Assembly (NCBI GenBank): GCA_035610835.1
Contig: CM069452.1
Coordinates: 26,958,143 to 27,022,142, forward strand
Origin: Ophiura sarsii
Lineage: Eukaryota; Echinodermata; Ophiuroidea; Amphilepidida; Ophiuridae
Direction: 5' to 3'
Length of the DNA stretch: 64,000 nt
A program made the position numbers and the translations under genes. Below, piece by piece: positions 10,429 through 22,939 of the stretch. The notes below the pieces were generated by a model. The model was not told the origin of the DNA. It was given only the letters and a program-made list of their open reading frames with translations, and made no database searches. Numbering within the stretch: position 1 is the stretch's first letter; every line of letters starts with the position of its first letter.

Positions 10429-11320
10429 CGAATGGCTGCGGCAGGAAACGGAGTCTAGCGACCAAAAATCGGACGTTGTCTGGGCGGCGAGTGACGATGT
10501 CTCGACGGAGCCCGGCAACAAGGAATGCGGTCAGACGGCTGGCAGCAGATTGGCTGGCGGCAAGGAACGGCGGCTGACGGTGGGTTGCGGCGGCGATGAC
10601 GTGACCATGGCCAAGGCATATTGCAGCCTGACCCTAGCCCCGTCCTCCATGATGATGAAACAAAATTGCATCGTGCCGGGTAGTCTATTGAAATCGAACT
10701 GACGTCAAAAAACGTCAAAAATCGCACAAAAAGTAAAAAATCGTGGACCATCGTTTCAAAATCGTAACCCATCGCAGACCACCGTTGCAATGCCGCATGT
10801 ACTCGCAAACGACCCGCCATCAACAGTCATCACCCGTCATCCTCCAGAAAAAAATCGCAAGCCATTGTCGCACCAAGGTCGTTACAATTTCGTTACTTGC
10901 CGCAATGTGTCGTCAGGGTTCGAGATGTGACGTCACTTGCCGTCAATGGTCGTTGACAACGACTACCAACGAAATTGTGATCTCAAAACGACTAGAGACG
11001 GTCTCGCACGGCATGAAAACTTCAAGGAAATGAGGGTTGCGGTTTCCAACGAAATCTGAACGGAATCACAACGATTTTTTTGCCGCCACAACATTTTCAA
11101 CATGCTGACAATTTGCCGACGGACGCGACTGATAATTTTGGCCGTCTGCGGTCACGGATTCATCATCGACAATCGAAGGCAACACACGATGATTGGCGGG
11201 AAATTCAAAATTGCAATTCGCAGCTTAACGTAGCTTGCCGTACCCCCCTATTAGTCATAGTGTGAGCCAGCCTTAACGTAGCTTGCGGTACCCCTATTCG
11301 TTTTAGTGTGAGCCAGCCTT
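10429..11320. repeat. CG/GACG-rich low-complexity block, probably a foldback-type element remnant
   Basis: Composition changes abruptly to CGTC, GACG and CGAC words on both strands, unlike the AT-rich surroundings. The right end has two tandem copies of a roughly 45-bp unit ending GTGTGAGCCAGCCTT (11225-11320). The inverse, AAGGCTGGCTCACAT, starts a similar CG-rich remnant at about 20712, so this is a dispersed family. No left terminus is identified. The long frames here lack any family resemblance. Confidence 0.5.
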
Positions 11321-11475
11321 TAAGGCGTTCACCCAGCGTACGTTTTGTTTCGCCTACATAAACCTTGTTGCAGGCGCCACAGGGAACCCAGTAAACCGCA
11401 CCCTAGTTGTCTTCCACTCTCGGTTTATCTTTTGGGGCAACCAAGAGTTGACGCAGCGTTTGGTGTGGCTCGTCC
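11320..11475 (-). pseudogene. Penelope-like element fragment, start of GIY-YIG endonuclease domain
   Basis: The minus strand encodes a frame with a stop just before AVYWVPCG, then KVYVGETKRTLGERLK. This matches the conserved start of the GIY-YIG nuclease in Penelope-like retroelements (a PC-x2-C knuckle, then VYxGETxRxLxxRxxEH). Only about 50 codons remain. It abuts, head to head, a LINE RT on the plus strand. It is a dead fragment. Confidence 0.7.
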
Positions 11476-11479
11476 TTCC

Positions 11480-12056
11480 TCTAAGAACCATCACTTGTGG
11501 TGTTCCACAGGGAACAAAGTTAGGGCCCGGTATCTTTACTGTGATGGTTAATGACGCTGCTGAAACTTCTTCTGATCGATGGAAATTTGTCGATGATCTC
11601 ACCCTGGCAGAAATTATTAACTCTAAAACAAACAATCATCAGCTCCAACACCATCTGAATGCTTTAGATGATTGGTGTAAGGTTAATGATATGCTGCCTA
11701 AGCCAACCAAATGTCATGTTTTGCATGTAATTTTTTTTTAAAAACCTGTCTTGCTTCCACAACTTTCTCTTGGTGGTGAGGTCCTGCAAGTTGTCGATCA
11801 CATGAAATTACTTGGTCTTGAAATCCAAAACAATCTGGGATGGAACATCCAAGTTAAAAATATGATATCTCGTGCCAGTAGACGTTTATTTATGTTATAT
11901 GCTCTTCGTAAACATGCTGCCCCAGTTGGGGACATGCTGACCATCTTTCAAACATATATCCGACCAATTCTGGAATATGCTTGTGCTGTCTGGCATCCTG
12001 CGCTTACCAAAAATCAAAGCTACCAAATTGATGCTTCGGTATGTAAGGTCCCCTGA
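11480..12056 (+). pseudogene. LINE reverse transcriptase fragment, frameshifted
   Basis: The frame contains CGVPQGTKLGP (RT motif preceding the catalytic box), then KFVDDLTL (the catalytic aspartates, near 11586). A frame break follows at a T-run near 11730. Translation resumes with HMKLLGLEIQNNLGW and YIRPILEYACAVWHP. These are hallmark segments of non-LTR RTs of the jockey/CR1 group. Both the N-terminal half and the extreme C-terminus are missing, and downstream the frame decays. Non-functional. Confidence 0.85.
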
Positions 12057-13194
12057 AGATTCCCCCTCTATTATATATACATTGGATATTACATTAATGT
12101 AGCCTCGGGTTGTTTACAGACCTACACATTTTAACCAATATTTTCGAAGCTAATGAGGCTATATAATAGTGTATGGTGTATTGGTGGTGTTAAGTTTACG
12201 TCAGATGTGTGCCAACAGATGCGCTGCCATGTTCTGTGATCTAACTTGAGACGTTATGAAACCATCTTTGATTACCGTCGGATAATAAAGTATTATATGG
12301 ATAAATAATCATTCCCATTCCCATTATAAACACATCCCAAACTAGGTTGAGCATTAGATAACAGTCTTACTTGTTTTAAAAACGTGCACAGACGAATAAT
12401 ATGATATGTCAATGCCTGCTTTTCGATCAAAGACAGTACGGTATTATGTTTTCATCAGGGGTGTAACAAGAGGGCAGGGGGAATTCTGAATGATCGCGCA
12501 TATGCATACGTAGTCTCATTGAAGTGTCTAGTAGTTCAGAATAGTATACGGGAAACCGAATTCAATTGCTACTTATATTGTTAAAACGTAGATAGCCCAC
12601 GCACTATTAACTGGTTTTAAAGTGACTTGCACTCTATCAACTGTTTGTAATAACACCCTGTTCTCTTGAGTTAACTATGCTTTTCCAATTCGTCGTTTAC
12701 AACGTCGGTAAACAGAATTCTTTAGCTTATTGACAATGCTCTACAGGTACCGGAAAGTTATCTCAACAATGTGAACAGAAAGTAGCTGGGGCAGGATTGG
12801 AGGAACTCTGAGAAGCAAGGAGTTGATGTAAATGACAAGTAAACAAACAGATATCAAAGACGATCAAGCGGCCATATTGTATTATAGAGAACAGACTGGC
12901 AACTCTCAATGATGAATGTTTCTATGATTATATACCAGGAAATCCCTTTCTACATTCTACCCTTTCAAGATTTAAACTTAGAGTACCAATAAAACTAGAT
13001 TACTTGTCAGAATCAATTATTATTATAAGAGTCTATTTATGGTGAGTTATTGCCGTTCAAGATCAAGGTGCTGCATAATTTAACATACATTTCAAATCAA
13101 GTTACCTACTTTCTGAGATTTTGGGTAGACAACCCTACCAGTCTTATGACTTTGATGTTTTTTTTATGATTGTTGAAAATCAAAGTCTGGTCTT
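12057..13194. other. Gene-free stretch between retroelement fragments
   Basis: AT-rich with no frame or landmark that I can recognise. It may be decayed retroelement sequence. Confidence 0.4.
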
Positions 13195-13800
13195 AGAAAT
13201 GTACGTCTGAGAAACTTAATTCCAACCTCGTTTACGATGTAGGAGCGTTGTAGTTGGGAGATCTGCCTGACGGTACCTAAACGATCGAATCCACTTTTGT
13301 TTGGATTGCTGACAACAGAATCAAGGTTTGAACGGCTTCAGTAGCAAAGTATGTTTTTTTTGTGTGTGTGCGCTTCTTGTGCATTTGATATGTTACAGTT
13401 GTAGTCTTCATTGCAGATGGTCGAAGAAGACGTTTGTTTGTCGGGACCGGGTTTCTACATGTAGTGACACGCGACATGAAATGCTGTACAGAGCCTAGAG
13501 TGGAGTCTCTCGGTACATTGCGGAGATTGAACAGGTTCATATGTCTGTGCCATTTCTTCTTGTCCTCTCAAGGAGTTGTTTGGCTTGATTCACTGCATTT
13601 TATGCCGATCCATTTTATTGCACATGTTATGTTTAGTTTATCAGATGTCGAAAATTCCAATGATCTGCGAAGATATGAAATCAGCATGAATAGTGGGCAG
13701 CATTGTCCAGCATTGTCCGAAATCATGATGTCGGAGGATCCATGTGTGGCGAAGTGTTTATGAGCTTTGCGAATACTGTTGCTGCTCTCGTGTCATGTGT
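13195..13800 (-). pseudogene. Ty3/gypsy-type retrotransposon integrase C-terminal fragment, decayed
   Basis: Read on the minus strand across several frames with stops, the order of motifs is that of a Ty3/gypsy integrase: a relic of the catalytic SDN segment, a degraded glutamate-containing segment (only ESSQTTP is legible), then NLFNLRNVPRDSTLGS, KRLLRPSA and an RSYIV segment near 13200. Frameshifts and stops interrupt all of it. No LTRs, protease or RT are visible nearby. A LINE C-terminus follows immediately on the other strand. Confidence 0.7.
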
Positions 13801-13836
13801 TGAGCTCAAAACAACCGGAAAAAGAGTCTACTGGGA

Positions 13837-14142
13837 ATGCTGAAAGTTGAAGACAGAGTTAAACAACTTAAACTCAATCATGTTTTTAAAATCTATAATG
13901 AAATAGCACCTGAGTACCTGAATTCTCATTTTACCAAATTGTCCAACACCCACAGATACAATAGTGCAACAAATGTTCTGGTTCCTAAAGCTAAATGTCA
14001 GCAGTGCAATACTTTTTTCTTTTCTGGTATTCGGGAATGGAACTTGCTACCAACTCAGGTTAAAACATCCAAAACCCACGGGCAGTTCCAAAAGGCAGTA
14101 AAAAAAGTCACTTTCTATCTTGATCTTTCATCCATTTTTTAA
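13837..14142 (+). pseudogene. LINE ORF2 C-terminal tail plus 3' end
   Basis: About 100 codons with the C-terminal signature of L2/CR1-like LINE ORF2 proteins: VKQLKLNHVFKIYN, then FFFSGIREWNLLPTQVK, then a FQKAVKK-like segment near the end. The 3' region continues to about 14385 through GACCCCAATCTC to a CTAAACTAAACTA tail. The element is 5' truncated. It differs in sequence type from the RT at 11480, so they are probably separate insertions. Confidence 0.8.
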
Positions 14143-14496
14143 ATATTTTTTTATATGCAGTTGTTTCATAAAAAGTGCAATATTATTTGGTGTGCAAATA
14201 TATATGATGTTTTTATAATGTGCTGTTTTAATATTTGAAGGACCCCAATCTCTCGGGCTATCCTTGGCATTATATGTTTTCTTTTAGTAATATGTTGTGT
14301 TAATTGTTGTAACTTTTTAAGATTTGTATTTTTGATCTGATGTATTGTATCTTTGTGTTTTGATATGCTAAACTAAACTATCTTTCCGAAAACGTTAAAA
14401 TATCATTTTCGACCTCTCCATTCCAAATCGACTATTTAGGGCTATATCTGTTAATCAGCCCCAACGACTTAACGCCGTTTTGTAGAAGCAGGTCAC

Positions 14497-14626
14497 AAAT
14501 GTTCGCGATAAACTCATCGATGAAATGTTCGCGATAAAAGCATCGATGAAATGTTCGTGATAAAACAATCGATGAAATGTTCGCGATAAAACGATCGATG
14601 AAATGTTCACGATAAAACGATATTAA
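14497..14626 (+). repeat. 26-bp tandem repeat, 5 copies
   Basis: AAATGTTCGCGATAAAAC followed by GATCGATG recurs at 14497, 14523, 14549, 14575 and 14601, an exact 26-bp period with a few substitutions. Confidence 0.95.
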
Positions 14627-14879
14627 AAACCCATAATGTGTACCATACCTATAGGCCCACTGTGGTTCAGATGCGTGGTTTTTATTATTTATAAATATCA
14701 GATTAACAAGTCAATTTAACACCAGCACAAACTAGCATATATATACATGTAAAATACTGTATGTGGTTTACAATTACTATCCAGAACACATTGTTCGTAG
14801 ATAAGACTTATGATCCATCCTCCCCCGGCCGAACCTAATGATTCCCGATACGAATTATAAAAACCGCCCTGACAATCAA

Positions 14880-15035
14880 CGATTCTTTCTTTCCACTTTC
14901 TTCATTTCCTTTCCTTTTCTTTTCCTCGACCCCCTGTCTGATTCCTTTTTCCCACTTCCGTTTCCTTTTCAATTTTTCCCGTTCTTGTTTCCGCCTTTCT
15001 TTTCTCCTGGAAAATCATTGGAAGAGGGGTGGGGT

Positions 15036-15069
<34 letters not shown>
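14880..15069 (+). repeat. Polypyrimidine tract followed by a 34-base G run
   Basis: 14880-15008 is almost purely C and T on the plus strand. After a short GA-rich link it is followed by GGGGTGGGGT and an uninterrupted G run (15036-15069). The frames read through it on either strand are composition artefacts. Confidence 0.9.
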
Positions 15070-15070
<1 letters not shown>

Positions 15071-15290
15071 ACGTGCTCCCGCGGCCCTATGACGCTACGC
15101 CTCTGCCTATGTGGTTGTATTATAGTATACGATCTGTTAATCAATGTCGAATTATTCATACCTAGTGGTATTCTTACAGATATTATAGGAATATATAATA
15201 AACACATTATGTAGACATAACTCCAAATTTAAACTCACTGTTACAGTCGGATGTCTTTATAAACGATGTATAACCACTTATCCAGAGTTA

Positions 15291-15308
15291 CCCCCCCCCC
15301 CCCCCCCC
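15291..15308 (+). repeat. 18-base C run
   Basis: Homopolymer C tract of 18 bases. Confidence 0.95.
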
Positions 15309-15344
15309 ACTCCACCCTCGAACCGTGCTGCTGTTTTATGCCAT

Positions 15345-15540
15345 TAGGGAGCTTTTGATGCATCATGGACGGTTTAATGACACATTGAGTCATGTGCGCA
15401 TGCGTCAACTTTGTCATCCGTCAGTCTTCTAAATGCTACAACACGTCAATGGCCCAACAACCGTCGTGGGGACGACGGCAACGTTTTGTGTTTTACCGTC
15501 GTTCGTAAAAGCGTCCGTCGTGTAAATCGAAAGCTCCCTA
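15345..15540. mobile_element. 196-bp MITE with TAGGGAGCTTTYGAT ends
   Basis: TAGGGAGCTTTTGAT at the left mirrors ATCGAAAGCTCCCTA at the right. The interior is rich in CGTC/GACG, like the 10429 block. Target duplication is unclear (AT on each side). No frame of note. Confidence 0.75.
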
Positions 15541-15919
15541 ATTATTGTCTTGGCGACGGATCAAAAATGGATTCTCTATCCATCTGGTCTTCTGGCGTCG
15601 TCTCAATTGATGAGGTGGTTTTCAGTGGCAGTGTGGATTGGAGTATAGTTTCACTTAGATCACTCTAAACATTTAATTAAAAACGCTGGACGTGACATAA
15701 ATAAAGAGGCAGGTTCCTGAGGCTCCAGGGGAATACATTTTGAAAATGCTATACCTTTTTAAAGCGCTTATTTTAAGGGTTCAGCGTAACCACAATGCTC
15801 GATCGCTGAACGATTGCATTTGCCACCACTGGGACGTAATGGTTCCGGGGATCAGCGAATTTGATCATGAACACTATTGTGTGTGAAAGACTTAAAGAAT
15901 CGGATCGTTGCGGAGTATG
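15541..15919. other. No feature recognised
   Basis: No repeat landmark, RNA gene or coding frame seen. Confidence 0.5.
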
Positions 15920-16200
15920 CTCAGCATTTTAATACGCATGTATTTTTTTGCCAAATAGTTCCAAAATTATTTTAATTTCAACAGGCTTTTGGTTTATAAG
16001 TGAGGGAAATGATATTTCAAAAATATACTATAAGATTCAAGACTATGCCATTAATATATATTTCAAAATGACGATATATAAATATTGTAATGTGGCAACC
16101 CCAAGGCCCTTACCCTCTGAATTTTACGGCCTACCTACCCCGGGTAAAGTGGTAGGCCTACCCTCAATTTGTTCACGTCATAATGTCCGCAAATGATGTA
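15920..16200 (+). repeat. Dispersed repeat family member (GAGGGAAATGAT family)
   Basis: Contains GAGGGAAATGATATTTC, then ATACTATAAGATTCAAGAC, then a GTGGCAACCCC block. The same order occurs at 18150-18500 on the minus strand and in part at 47320-47420. In the minus-strand copy the GTGGCGACCCC block leads into a poly-C tract. Confidence 0.65.
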
Positions 16201-17362
16201 ACATATTTTTTTGGTGCAACCGGCGAAAGTCCTTAGGGGTATTTACCTCCCCCCTTGTATGACGAGGGTTAAACCTTTAGCATCATGGAACCGCATCGCC
16301 TTTTTTTTGGCATTTTCAGCTTGATAGTCCGTCAATTGATATTTTCGATACGTGTGTCTGAACGTGACAGAACTGAAAGGCCTCCTATAGTCGCATTTCA
16401 CAAGGTGTCGTTGTGGGTCTCTACATTCTCTCCTGTGGATCCTGATTGATTCGGGTATCCATCCAGTATCCCTCTAGCTGGCAGTTGGTAGTTTGAAGTT
16501 AATCTATAGTCAGATGATTTTCGTTCAATTTGCGCTTTTATACTGATAGAAGATTTAAGTTTGGGTTCTCGTTATTTGGTCATAAGTAGAAGTGGTAAGC
16601 CACCGGTCATATATAACGTGTACGCGTCATTTGGGTAGGTGAGCTGCATGATGAACATCGATTGGGCAACATTTACATTACCCTGGTTTCATTTTGATCC
16701 ACTTGGTGGCGCTATATATCCTTTCTATTAATTTGTGTTATTGACGCTATACATGCTGTATCTTTTCTCTTAATTTGTATTTTATATTAACTGTTTTATA
16801 TAATTGAATTTTGTCATTGTATTCTTTCGTTTTGATATTCAATTAATTCATATAAGTTATACCATTTAGTTATACCATGTGTTGCTTTCCGTGGCTGACT
16901 TATTATTAGTTTTACACATGTTATTCGATAAGCCAATTGCATATTGTTATAAATCCTTCGTACTTTTTTTAAAAATAAAATGAAATATTCAACATCATTA
17001 TTCTAAGCAGTGATACTTTAAATAATAAAATAATAATCATGCTGCACATCAGCAGTTTATATAAAGCAAATTATAGTTTAAACAAAATAGAAACAAAATA
17101 GAATACATTTATGTATGCATTTCAAGAAATTTTCAAAAATTAAGTAACATTTAAAGCTTATTTCTGTATAACAACCAGAGCAGCCAATTCTGGACATACA
17201 TAAATCCATAATGTTTAAAATATGCATATATGATTTATATACATGTATTGAAGCGTATTCAAATGTATCATAGTGAGACATATTAACCTCTCAAGTATGA
17301 ATAATCACCATTGTATCTAAAAACATAGTGCTCTCATAACAAAGTTTTGCCGTGTTGTGATA
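16201..17362. other. Gene-free AT-rich stretch
   Basis: No coding frame or repeat that I can support. Confidence 0.5.
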
Positions 17363-17364
17363 TA

Positions 17365-17919
17365 CAGTCATCAAAAAAGGTAACTATACAGGTAATAAAT
17401 GGGCTTCTAACTCTAAAAATATATATCCTACCTAAAAATATTAAATATTTAAGTTGTTGAAAAATTCATCTTCTTTATTATGAAATATTGCACGCTAGGA
17501 TCGGGTGATTATTGAGGAAGTGACACCCACAAATATAAGGTGAAGTCCGATTTTCATTTTCACATTTTTATTTTCTACACGCGGACCCATCTACGTGGTA
17601 CCTTATCGATTACCGGTAGTGCAATTGGGGATGCATGCGCAGGTTGGACAGTCGGCCGATGGATCAATACGCCCCACACACTCTACCTGTCATACTCTCC
17701 CCCGTGTTGAAATGTAAAATGTGAAAATGCAATTGTGACTTTACCTTACATTTTGGATTGTCACTTCTTCAATATTCAACTGATCCTAGCGTGCGCTATT
17801 TCATATTAAAGAAGATACATTTCTCAACAACTTTATTATTTAATATTTTTAGGTAGGATATATATTTTTAGAGTTAAAAGTCCATTTATTACCTGTATAG
17901 TTACTTTTTTTTATGACTG
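17365..17919. mobile_element. 555-bp TA-target MITE with long terminal inverted repeats
   Basis: TA|CAGTCATCAAAAAAGGTAAC at the left mirrors GTTACTTTTTTTTATGACTG|TA at the right. The inverted arms extend well over 100 bp (TAATAAATGG...TCTAACTC, then ATATATCCTACCTAAAAATA, inverted at 17830-17880). TA target and CAGT ends fit a non-autonomous Tc1/mariner element. No transposase frame. Confidence 0.9.
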
Positions 17920-18149
17920 TAATGTCGGTATTCAATGAAACTACTGTATCATGAGTATCAAAACATACCTTTTTTCAAACATAAATTAGCTACATTGTCC
18001 AGTCTGTAGCATACAATCTTTCAAAAGCACAAGATGTGGATAAATTGTGTTCAATATCAGAAAAAGGACGTTTTAAAATAAACGGTCTTAGCTCAATTGC
18101 GCGCAAACTTCGCGATAAAGCTACGGGTAAGAATAGAAAATGATTAACC

Positions 18150-18500
18150 TCGTTGCCTCCCAAGGGGGATGGGGGGGGGGGGGGGACTTCCATCTCCAAA
18201 AATTGTCGCCGATTGCGCTTAAACGGAAGGACAGTGACCTCGGGGAAATGGGTGATCTCTTTTACATACATTGCGCTCGACGAAACAACCCGGAGGGTAC
18301 CACCCAGGGGTAGGGTACGCCATCAAAGTCCGAAGGGTATTGGGGGGTGGGGTGGGGGGGGGGGGGGGGGTCGCCACCTTACACATTTCAAAAATCACCT
18401 TTGAAAAATATCTTAATTGTATGATCCTGGATGTTATAATATATGTTATAAACATCATTTCCCTAACTTCTAACGCATTTTTGGCACTTTTTGGTCGATA
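18150..18500 (-). repeat. Dispersed repeat family member with two G tracts
   Basis: Inverted relative of 15920-16200. G runs lie at 18171-18185 and 18354-18370. The minus strand shows GGAAATGATGTTTATAAC and CATCCAGGATCATACA. Frames on both strands are G/C-run artefacts. Confidence 0.6.
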
Positions 18501-19656
18501 ATTCAAAAAATAAATAAGGTAATAATAATAAAAAATACTCCACCTAGGGAATTCTATTAGGATTATGATAAAACTAGTATGACAAAATTTGACAAAATAT
18601 ATTTTGAGTTATCTTGCATAAACCTAAAATGGGTCAAAAAACATGTTTTTTATAATTTTTTCCAAAATGGTCAATTTCATGTTCATGGTTGGATTCATTG
18701 AACCCTTTCCTTCAAGAAAATGTATACTTTTATATTGATAAAATGAATAATGAAGAAGTTACGGCAGTTTAACGGAGGCTGTACCTGAGAGTCCACATCC
18801 CCCTTAAAGCCAAAATGTCAATATAGATTATTTAGGTGCAAGAGACAATTATGTGCTCGATAATGACATTGGTAGGGTTTATTTGCACGGCTGATCTTTC
18901 AGATTAAAAATGAATGATCACAAATACCTAGGGCAGCACGTTTCGTACTTTTCAGGCAAAAAAATACAAAATACCCCACTTAACCCCTACAGCCAAAATA
19001 TCATTGATGAGTCTGGCCTAAACGCTAAGGAAAGATAGATGGGCTCTCCGCGCGCGAGCTTTGCTCGGCACGAGTCTTTACTTACTTTACCCCAACTCAA
19101 ATTGACGTGTTTTCAAACCAAAATATCACCATCTAACTGCTCTACCGATGTTGCCTATTTGTACTTCCCTCTCAGTGCCCAAACCACTATAGTTTTTGCA
19201 ACCAATTAGAAAAATGAACCGTTAACTATATCTATCTTCCCTGACCTTTGTTTATTATACATTGTACAGAGACAGGACATAACAACTTTAAATGTTGTTA
19301 AAGGGGCGTGTTCCTCTCAAGTGTTTGTCCTGGACAAAAATCACATGACTTGCTACGCTCCCAAGTCTTCGCGTGCACGGCAAAAAGCCCATGATGCAAT
19401 ACTAGTTCGTGATTGATGTGAGCATAAATCGACAAAATGACAAAATATAATATATCTAGAATTGTTTCAAAATGTAGTTTTATTCGTTACATTTAAATCA
19501 GAATTACATTCTTTAACAGTAAATAAACAACCGGTGAGCGAGAACACTATCTTAAAACTGCAAAGAATAAGAAATATAAAGCATTTTAAACATCTGATTT
19601 AGAGGAAAGTAGTGGTATGTTGAACGATATTACTTTTGTTTGTTACTACGTTCACA
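18501..19656. other. Gene-free stretch
   Basis: AT-rich, no landmark or credible frame. Confidence 0.45.
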
Positions 19657-19732
19657 TAGCGCATAGTTGGCTCAACGGTAGGGCATCCGACTAGTAAACG
19701 GGAGGTCGTGGGTTCAAATCCTATCACGGCTT
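19657..19732 (+). pseudogene. tRNA-like sequence, Thr(AGT)-like
   Basis: D-arm TTGGCTCAACGGTAGGGCA, anticodon loop CTAGTAA flanked by a mostly paired stem, and B box GGTTCAAATCC are in the right order and spacing. The acceptor ends do not pair. It is best read as a tRNA-derived pseudogene or SINE head. Confidence 0.6.
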
Positions 19733-20202
19733 GACATTCTATTTTAATCGTTTATATTATATACATTTTTGGGGGGACGAGTTAACTCGGACCCCTTAGT
19801 TTTCAAATGAAAGGTCACGTGGTCATTATTAATGTTTCAATTAGCTAGTGGTGACGTGAAACGTTACAATTATTGTATTTACTAAGTAATGTATGTAAAT
19901 TGTATTATACATAAAGGAAGAAGTATTGATAGGAAAACGAACCTTATCTGTGGTTTCAGGCAAATTTGAGGTTTAATACAGTCCGGGCATAGTGTTTGGT
20001 ATAAAATGCGAAATAACGCCAAATTCAGATTTTCAGTGCGAAATTAGTATTTTAATGATATTTTATATTAAATGTGTCTATTACCGTAAATAAAATGGTG
20101 CTTTATGGACAATGTAGTTTAAAAATCACATTTAAATCTTCGAGTATCCGAGACAATCTCAACGGATCTATACCGTTGTAACATCTGAATTACTGTTTAC
20201 GA

Positions 20203-20262
20203 TACCGTGGTGTAATGGTTGTCCTACTGGGCTCTCACGCGGGAATTTTCCTGGGTTCTGCG
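20203..20262 (+). pseudogene. tRNA-Glu(CTC)-like pseudogene
   Basis: CCGTGGTGTAATGGTTGTCC followed by GGCTCTCACG reproduces the D-arm and CTC anticodon loop of eukaryotic tRNA-Glu. The T-arm is degraded after CCTGGGTTC, and the 3' acceptor strand is missing. Confidence 0.7.
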
Positions 20263-22915
20263 CGTTGCAAACTTGGTACAAACATTAAATTTGACCGATT
20301 ATGCAGTGTTGCAACCAATGCGACAATATTGGAGATCAAAAAGTTTTTTAAATCACCCAGAACTGAAGGAGCTATATCGATGAAATTCTGTCAGTGTAAT
20401 CACTGGTCCTTAAAAACATTATGGTGCAAAAATGGTCTCATAAGAATGTTTACTTTTTATACAGGTGGCGCTAGATGCCACAAGGCCATGTAAATCAATG
20501 ACGTCTTCCAACGGTGATGTGTACATGATAAAGTTATAATGGTCCGATAACTGATTTTTGTGGGACGCATTTTCAAATTTGAAGGGGGCGTACGTTTTGT
20601 TTCAGAGATACACTGTAAATCCGGTGGAAGAAATTAAACACGTACAAAAGCTAAACGCGAGTATTTATTCTCTAAACATTATGCTTAGAGATCGGAAGCC
20701 AGGTAAATGTTTAAGGCTGGCTCACATAATAGCGGTAGATAACCCGCGGAGGGCGACGGACGTGAAAATCACAAAATGTTGGCGGCAAAACGACGGCAAA
20801 AGGGGAAAAGCAAGATTCGCTGACGGGTGGGAATGACCTTCAGCGACACCACGACGGCCTACAGATAACACAATTAGGCATTAACGTTTAGCCATTAAAC
20901 AATACATTAACTGAGAGCTAAACAAATTGGCGTTTAGCATTTAAATATCTGTTGAACACGTGACGAATAATAATGAATGTTATTAGTTGTAAACGTATTG
21001 GATCATGCTACCGACTATTTGTTGGCGCCCTGTATGACTGCTCTACTGTTAAAGATTGTCTCTACTTTATTTATGTTTTAAATGTAATTTTCAATTTTTG
21101 ATGTGACAAATAACGAGAACCAATTTATTTCGTGAGAGTTTGTGCCTATGTTGAACTATTTTGTGGACATGTCTGAGCCGGCGTGGCGAGTTAATCCGTA
21201 CATTTATGATCAAACAGCTGAACCGCCACGATAAAATATAGCGTCCATTGTGTAGCGTATGTACCAATCACTGCTACCACCATTTTCTGTGTGCGTCCTC
21301 CAATTTCATGCCTCGTTGATCAAGTTTAGAACTTACGCATAATGATTACGTACTCAAGAGAGGCACTTTTGAACATTGGTAAACAAGCGGTGAACAATGT
21401 TGACCGCGATGTATGGCGCATTATAAAAGACTTGAATACATATAACTAAAGTAACACGCCGTGGCTGTAACAGTAGTGGCGGTAAAAATAAACAGAGGTA
21501 AATACAAACACATAATTATAACGAACATCAACTTCTGATACAGCCTGATTGCATGCACGGCCATGGAACAATTTTAGAATCTAAATATTTTATCATCTTA
21601 GAATGTTTGCATTCTAAACATTGAAGTGATGGACATGTTTCAGTGCTAAACATATTAAATGCCACTAAACATGTAATACCAGCGAAGATACGTCGCTATG
21701 TAATGTCACTGTCGATTTAACAATGCTTCTGTTGAAATTAAATCCCACAAGATTGTAATCATTATCACAGGGTGGTAAGACAAACATTTTGGATTGAAAA
21801 CATTTTGGTGAAAATGGGAGCGAAGCGCTCAAACATTTTTGGTTTTATTGTAAACATTGTGTGCAATTAGCCCAATTTGTTCTGAATCAGACATTTTCTT
21901 TATCGTGAGCATTGTATCATGCATATCATTGGTTGGGGGATAATTCCATAGGCCATTGCTAAGTCATTGAAGGCGCACTATTTTAACATTTTATTGAATT
22001 GTTTGTTTGTTTTTCGCTTGCAACGAAGATGTCTTTTTGCGAACGTTAAAGTACCTTAAAATTCAGTAGAACATCATTCTTATAATACAAAGATAGGTTC
22101 ATGGATATTTTTATGAGATGACTACCAGTCTCGAATACTGTGTTTGGTAGCATGATTCTGATAGCTCCATTTTTAGCCATTTTTAGGGGGTTTTGTCCGT
22201 ATGTGTTGTGTTATCACGGACCAGTTACTGCCTTATATCGTGGTTCGTTTGTGGCACAAAAATCTTAAAAAGTAAGGGTGTAGGTTGGTCGAAAATTTGA
22301 TATGTTGTGTATTATATTCATACCTACTGCATGAGCATATTTTTGAGGTCCAGAATTAGGCGTTACTAAGATGTTTTTGGCCGTAACCAAGGCACGTTCT
22401 CTGTTTCACATTTAGGTATGTGTTAGGATGTACAGTGATGCGCCCCTACGATAGTTTCTACGCATAAAGAAGTAGACCCCGAATTACATGGAATTAAAAT
22501 GTGGTTTGTGTTTGTATTTATTGTATTTCATCAATCATTTTCCTCTCATTCTTCTCACTGGCATAATATGTTGGTGTTTGTTGTCATTTATACGCTATTT
22601 ATAAGGTTATTTGCCTACGTTAATGAATGCGGATAGTTATAGTCAATTATAATTCAAGCAAATCGGCTGGCGTGAGTTCATTGATACCATGAGCTCACGT
22701 AGTCCTTTTCAGTACTTCTTCAGGCAAATGAATAAGGGTGAACCATACCAAAAAGACAAGGCTATCATGTGACTAATTTTAACATAATAATTAATGCCTA
22801 AATTCGGTTTTTCACGGACATATCGGACAGGTTTAACTTAAAAATGAGTGCTCACCTGTTTCTTGACCCATATGCATCTATTATTCGGATGAAATTCAAT
22901 CCGGTAGCCTTACAC
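20263..22915. other. Gene-free stretch with a CG-rich repeat remnant at 20712-20850
   Basis: 20712-20850 begins AAGGCTGGCTCACAT and is rich in GACGG/CGGC words, matching the terminus of the 10429-11320 block. The rest is AT-rich without recognisable features. Confidence 0.5.
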
Positions 22916-22939
22916 CAGGGAGGTGTCGACACCTCCCTG
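22916..22939. repeat. 24-bp perfect palindrome
   Basis: Self-complementary sequence beginning CAGGGAGGTGTC and ending GACACCTCCCTG. Its arm resembles the GGGAGGTA hairpin at 940-960. Confidence 0.95.

Noticed and set aside
10334..11033. Several frames of 90-122 codons on both strands
   Set aside because: They lie in the CG-word low-complexity block, where both strands are open in several frames. This is a composition effect, not coding.
13195..13800. Complete LTR retrotransposon or endogenous retrovirus
   Set aside because: Only a decayed integrase end is visible, with no LTR pair, primer-binding site, protease or RT nearby.
14838..15214. Frames on both strands over the G run
   Set aside because: Poly-Gly/poly-Pro translation of a homopolymer plus a polypyrimidine tract.
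19657..20262. Functional tRNA-Thr and tRNA-Glu genes
   Set aside because: Acceptor stems do not pair and the T-arm of the Glu-like copy is broken. They are tRNA-derived sequences only.
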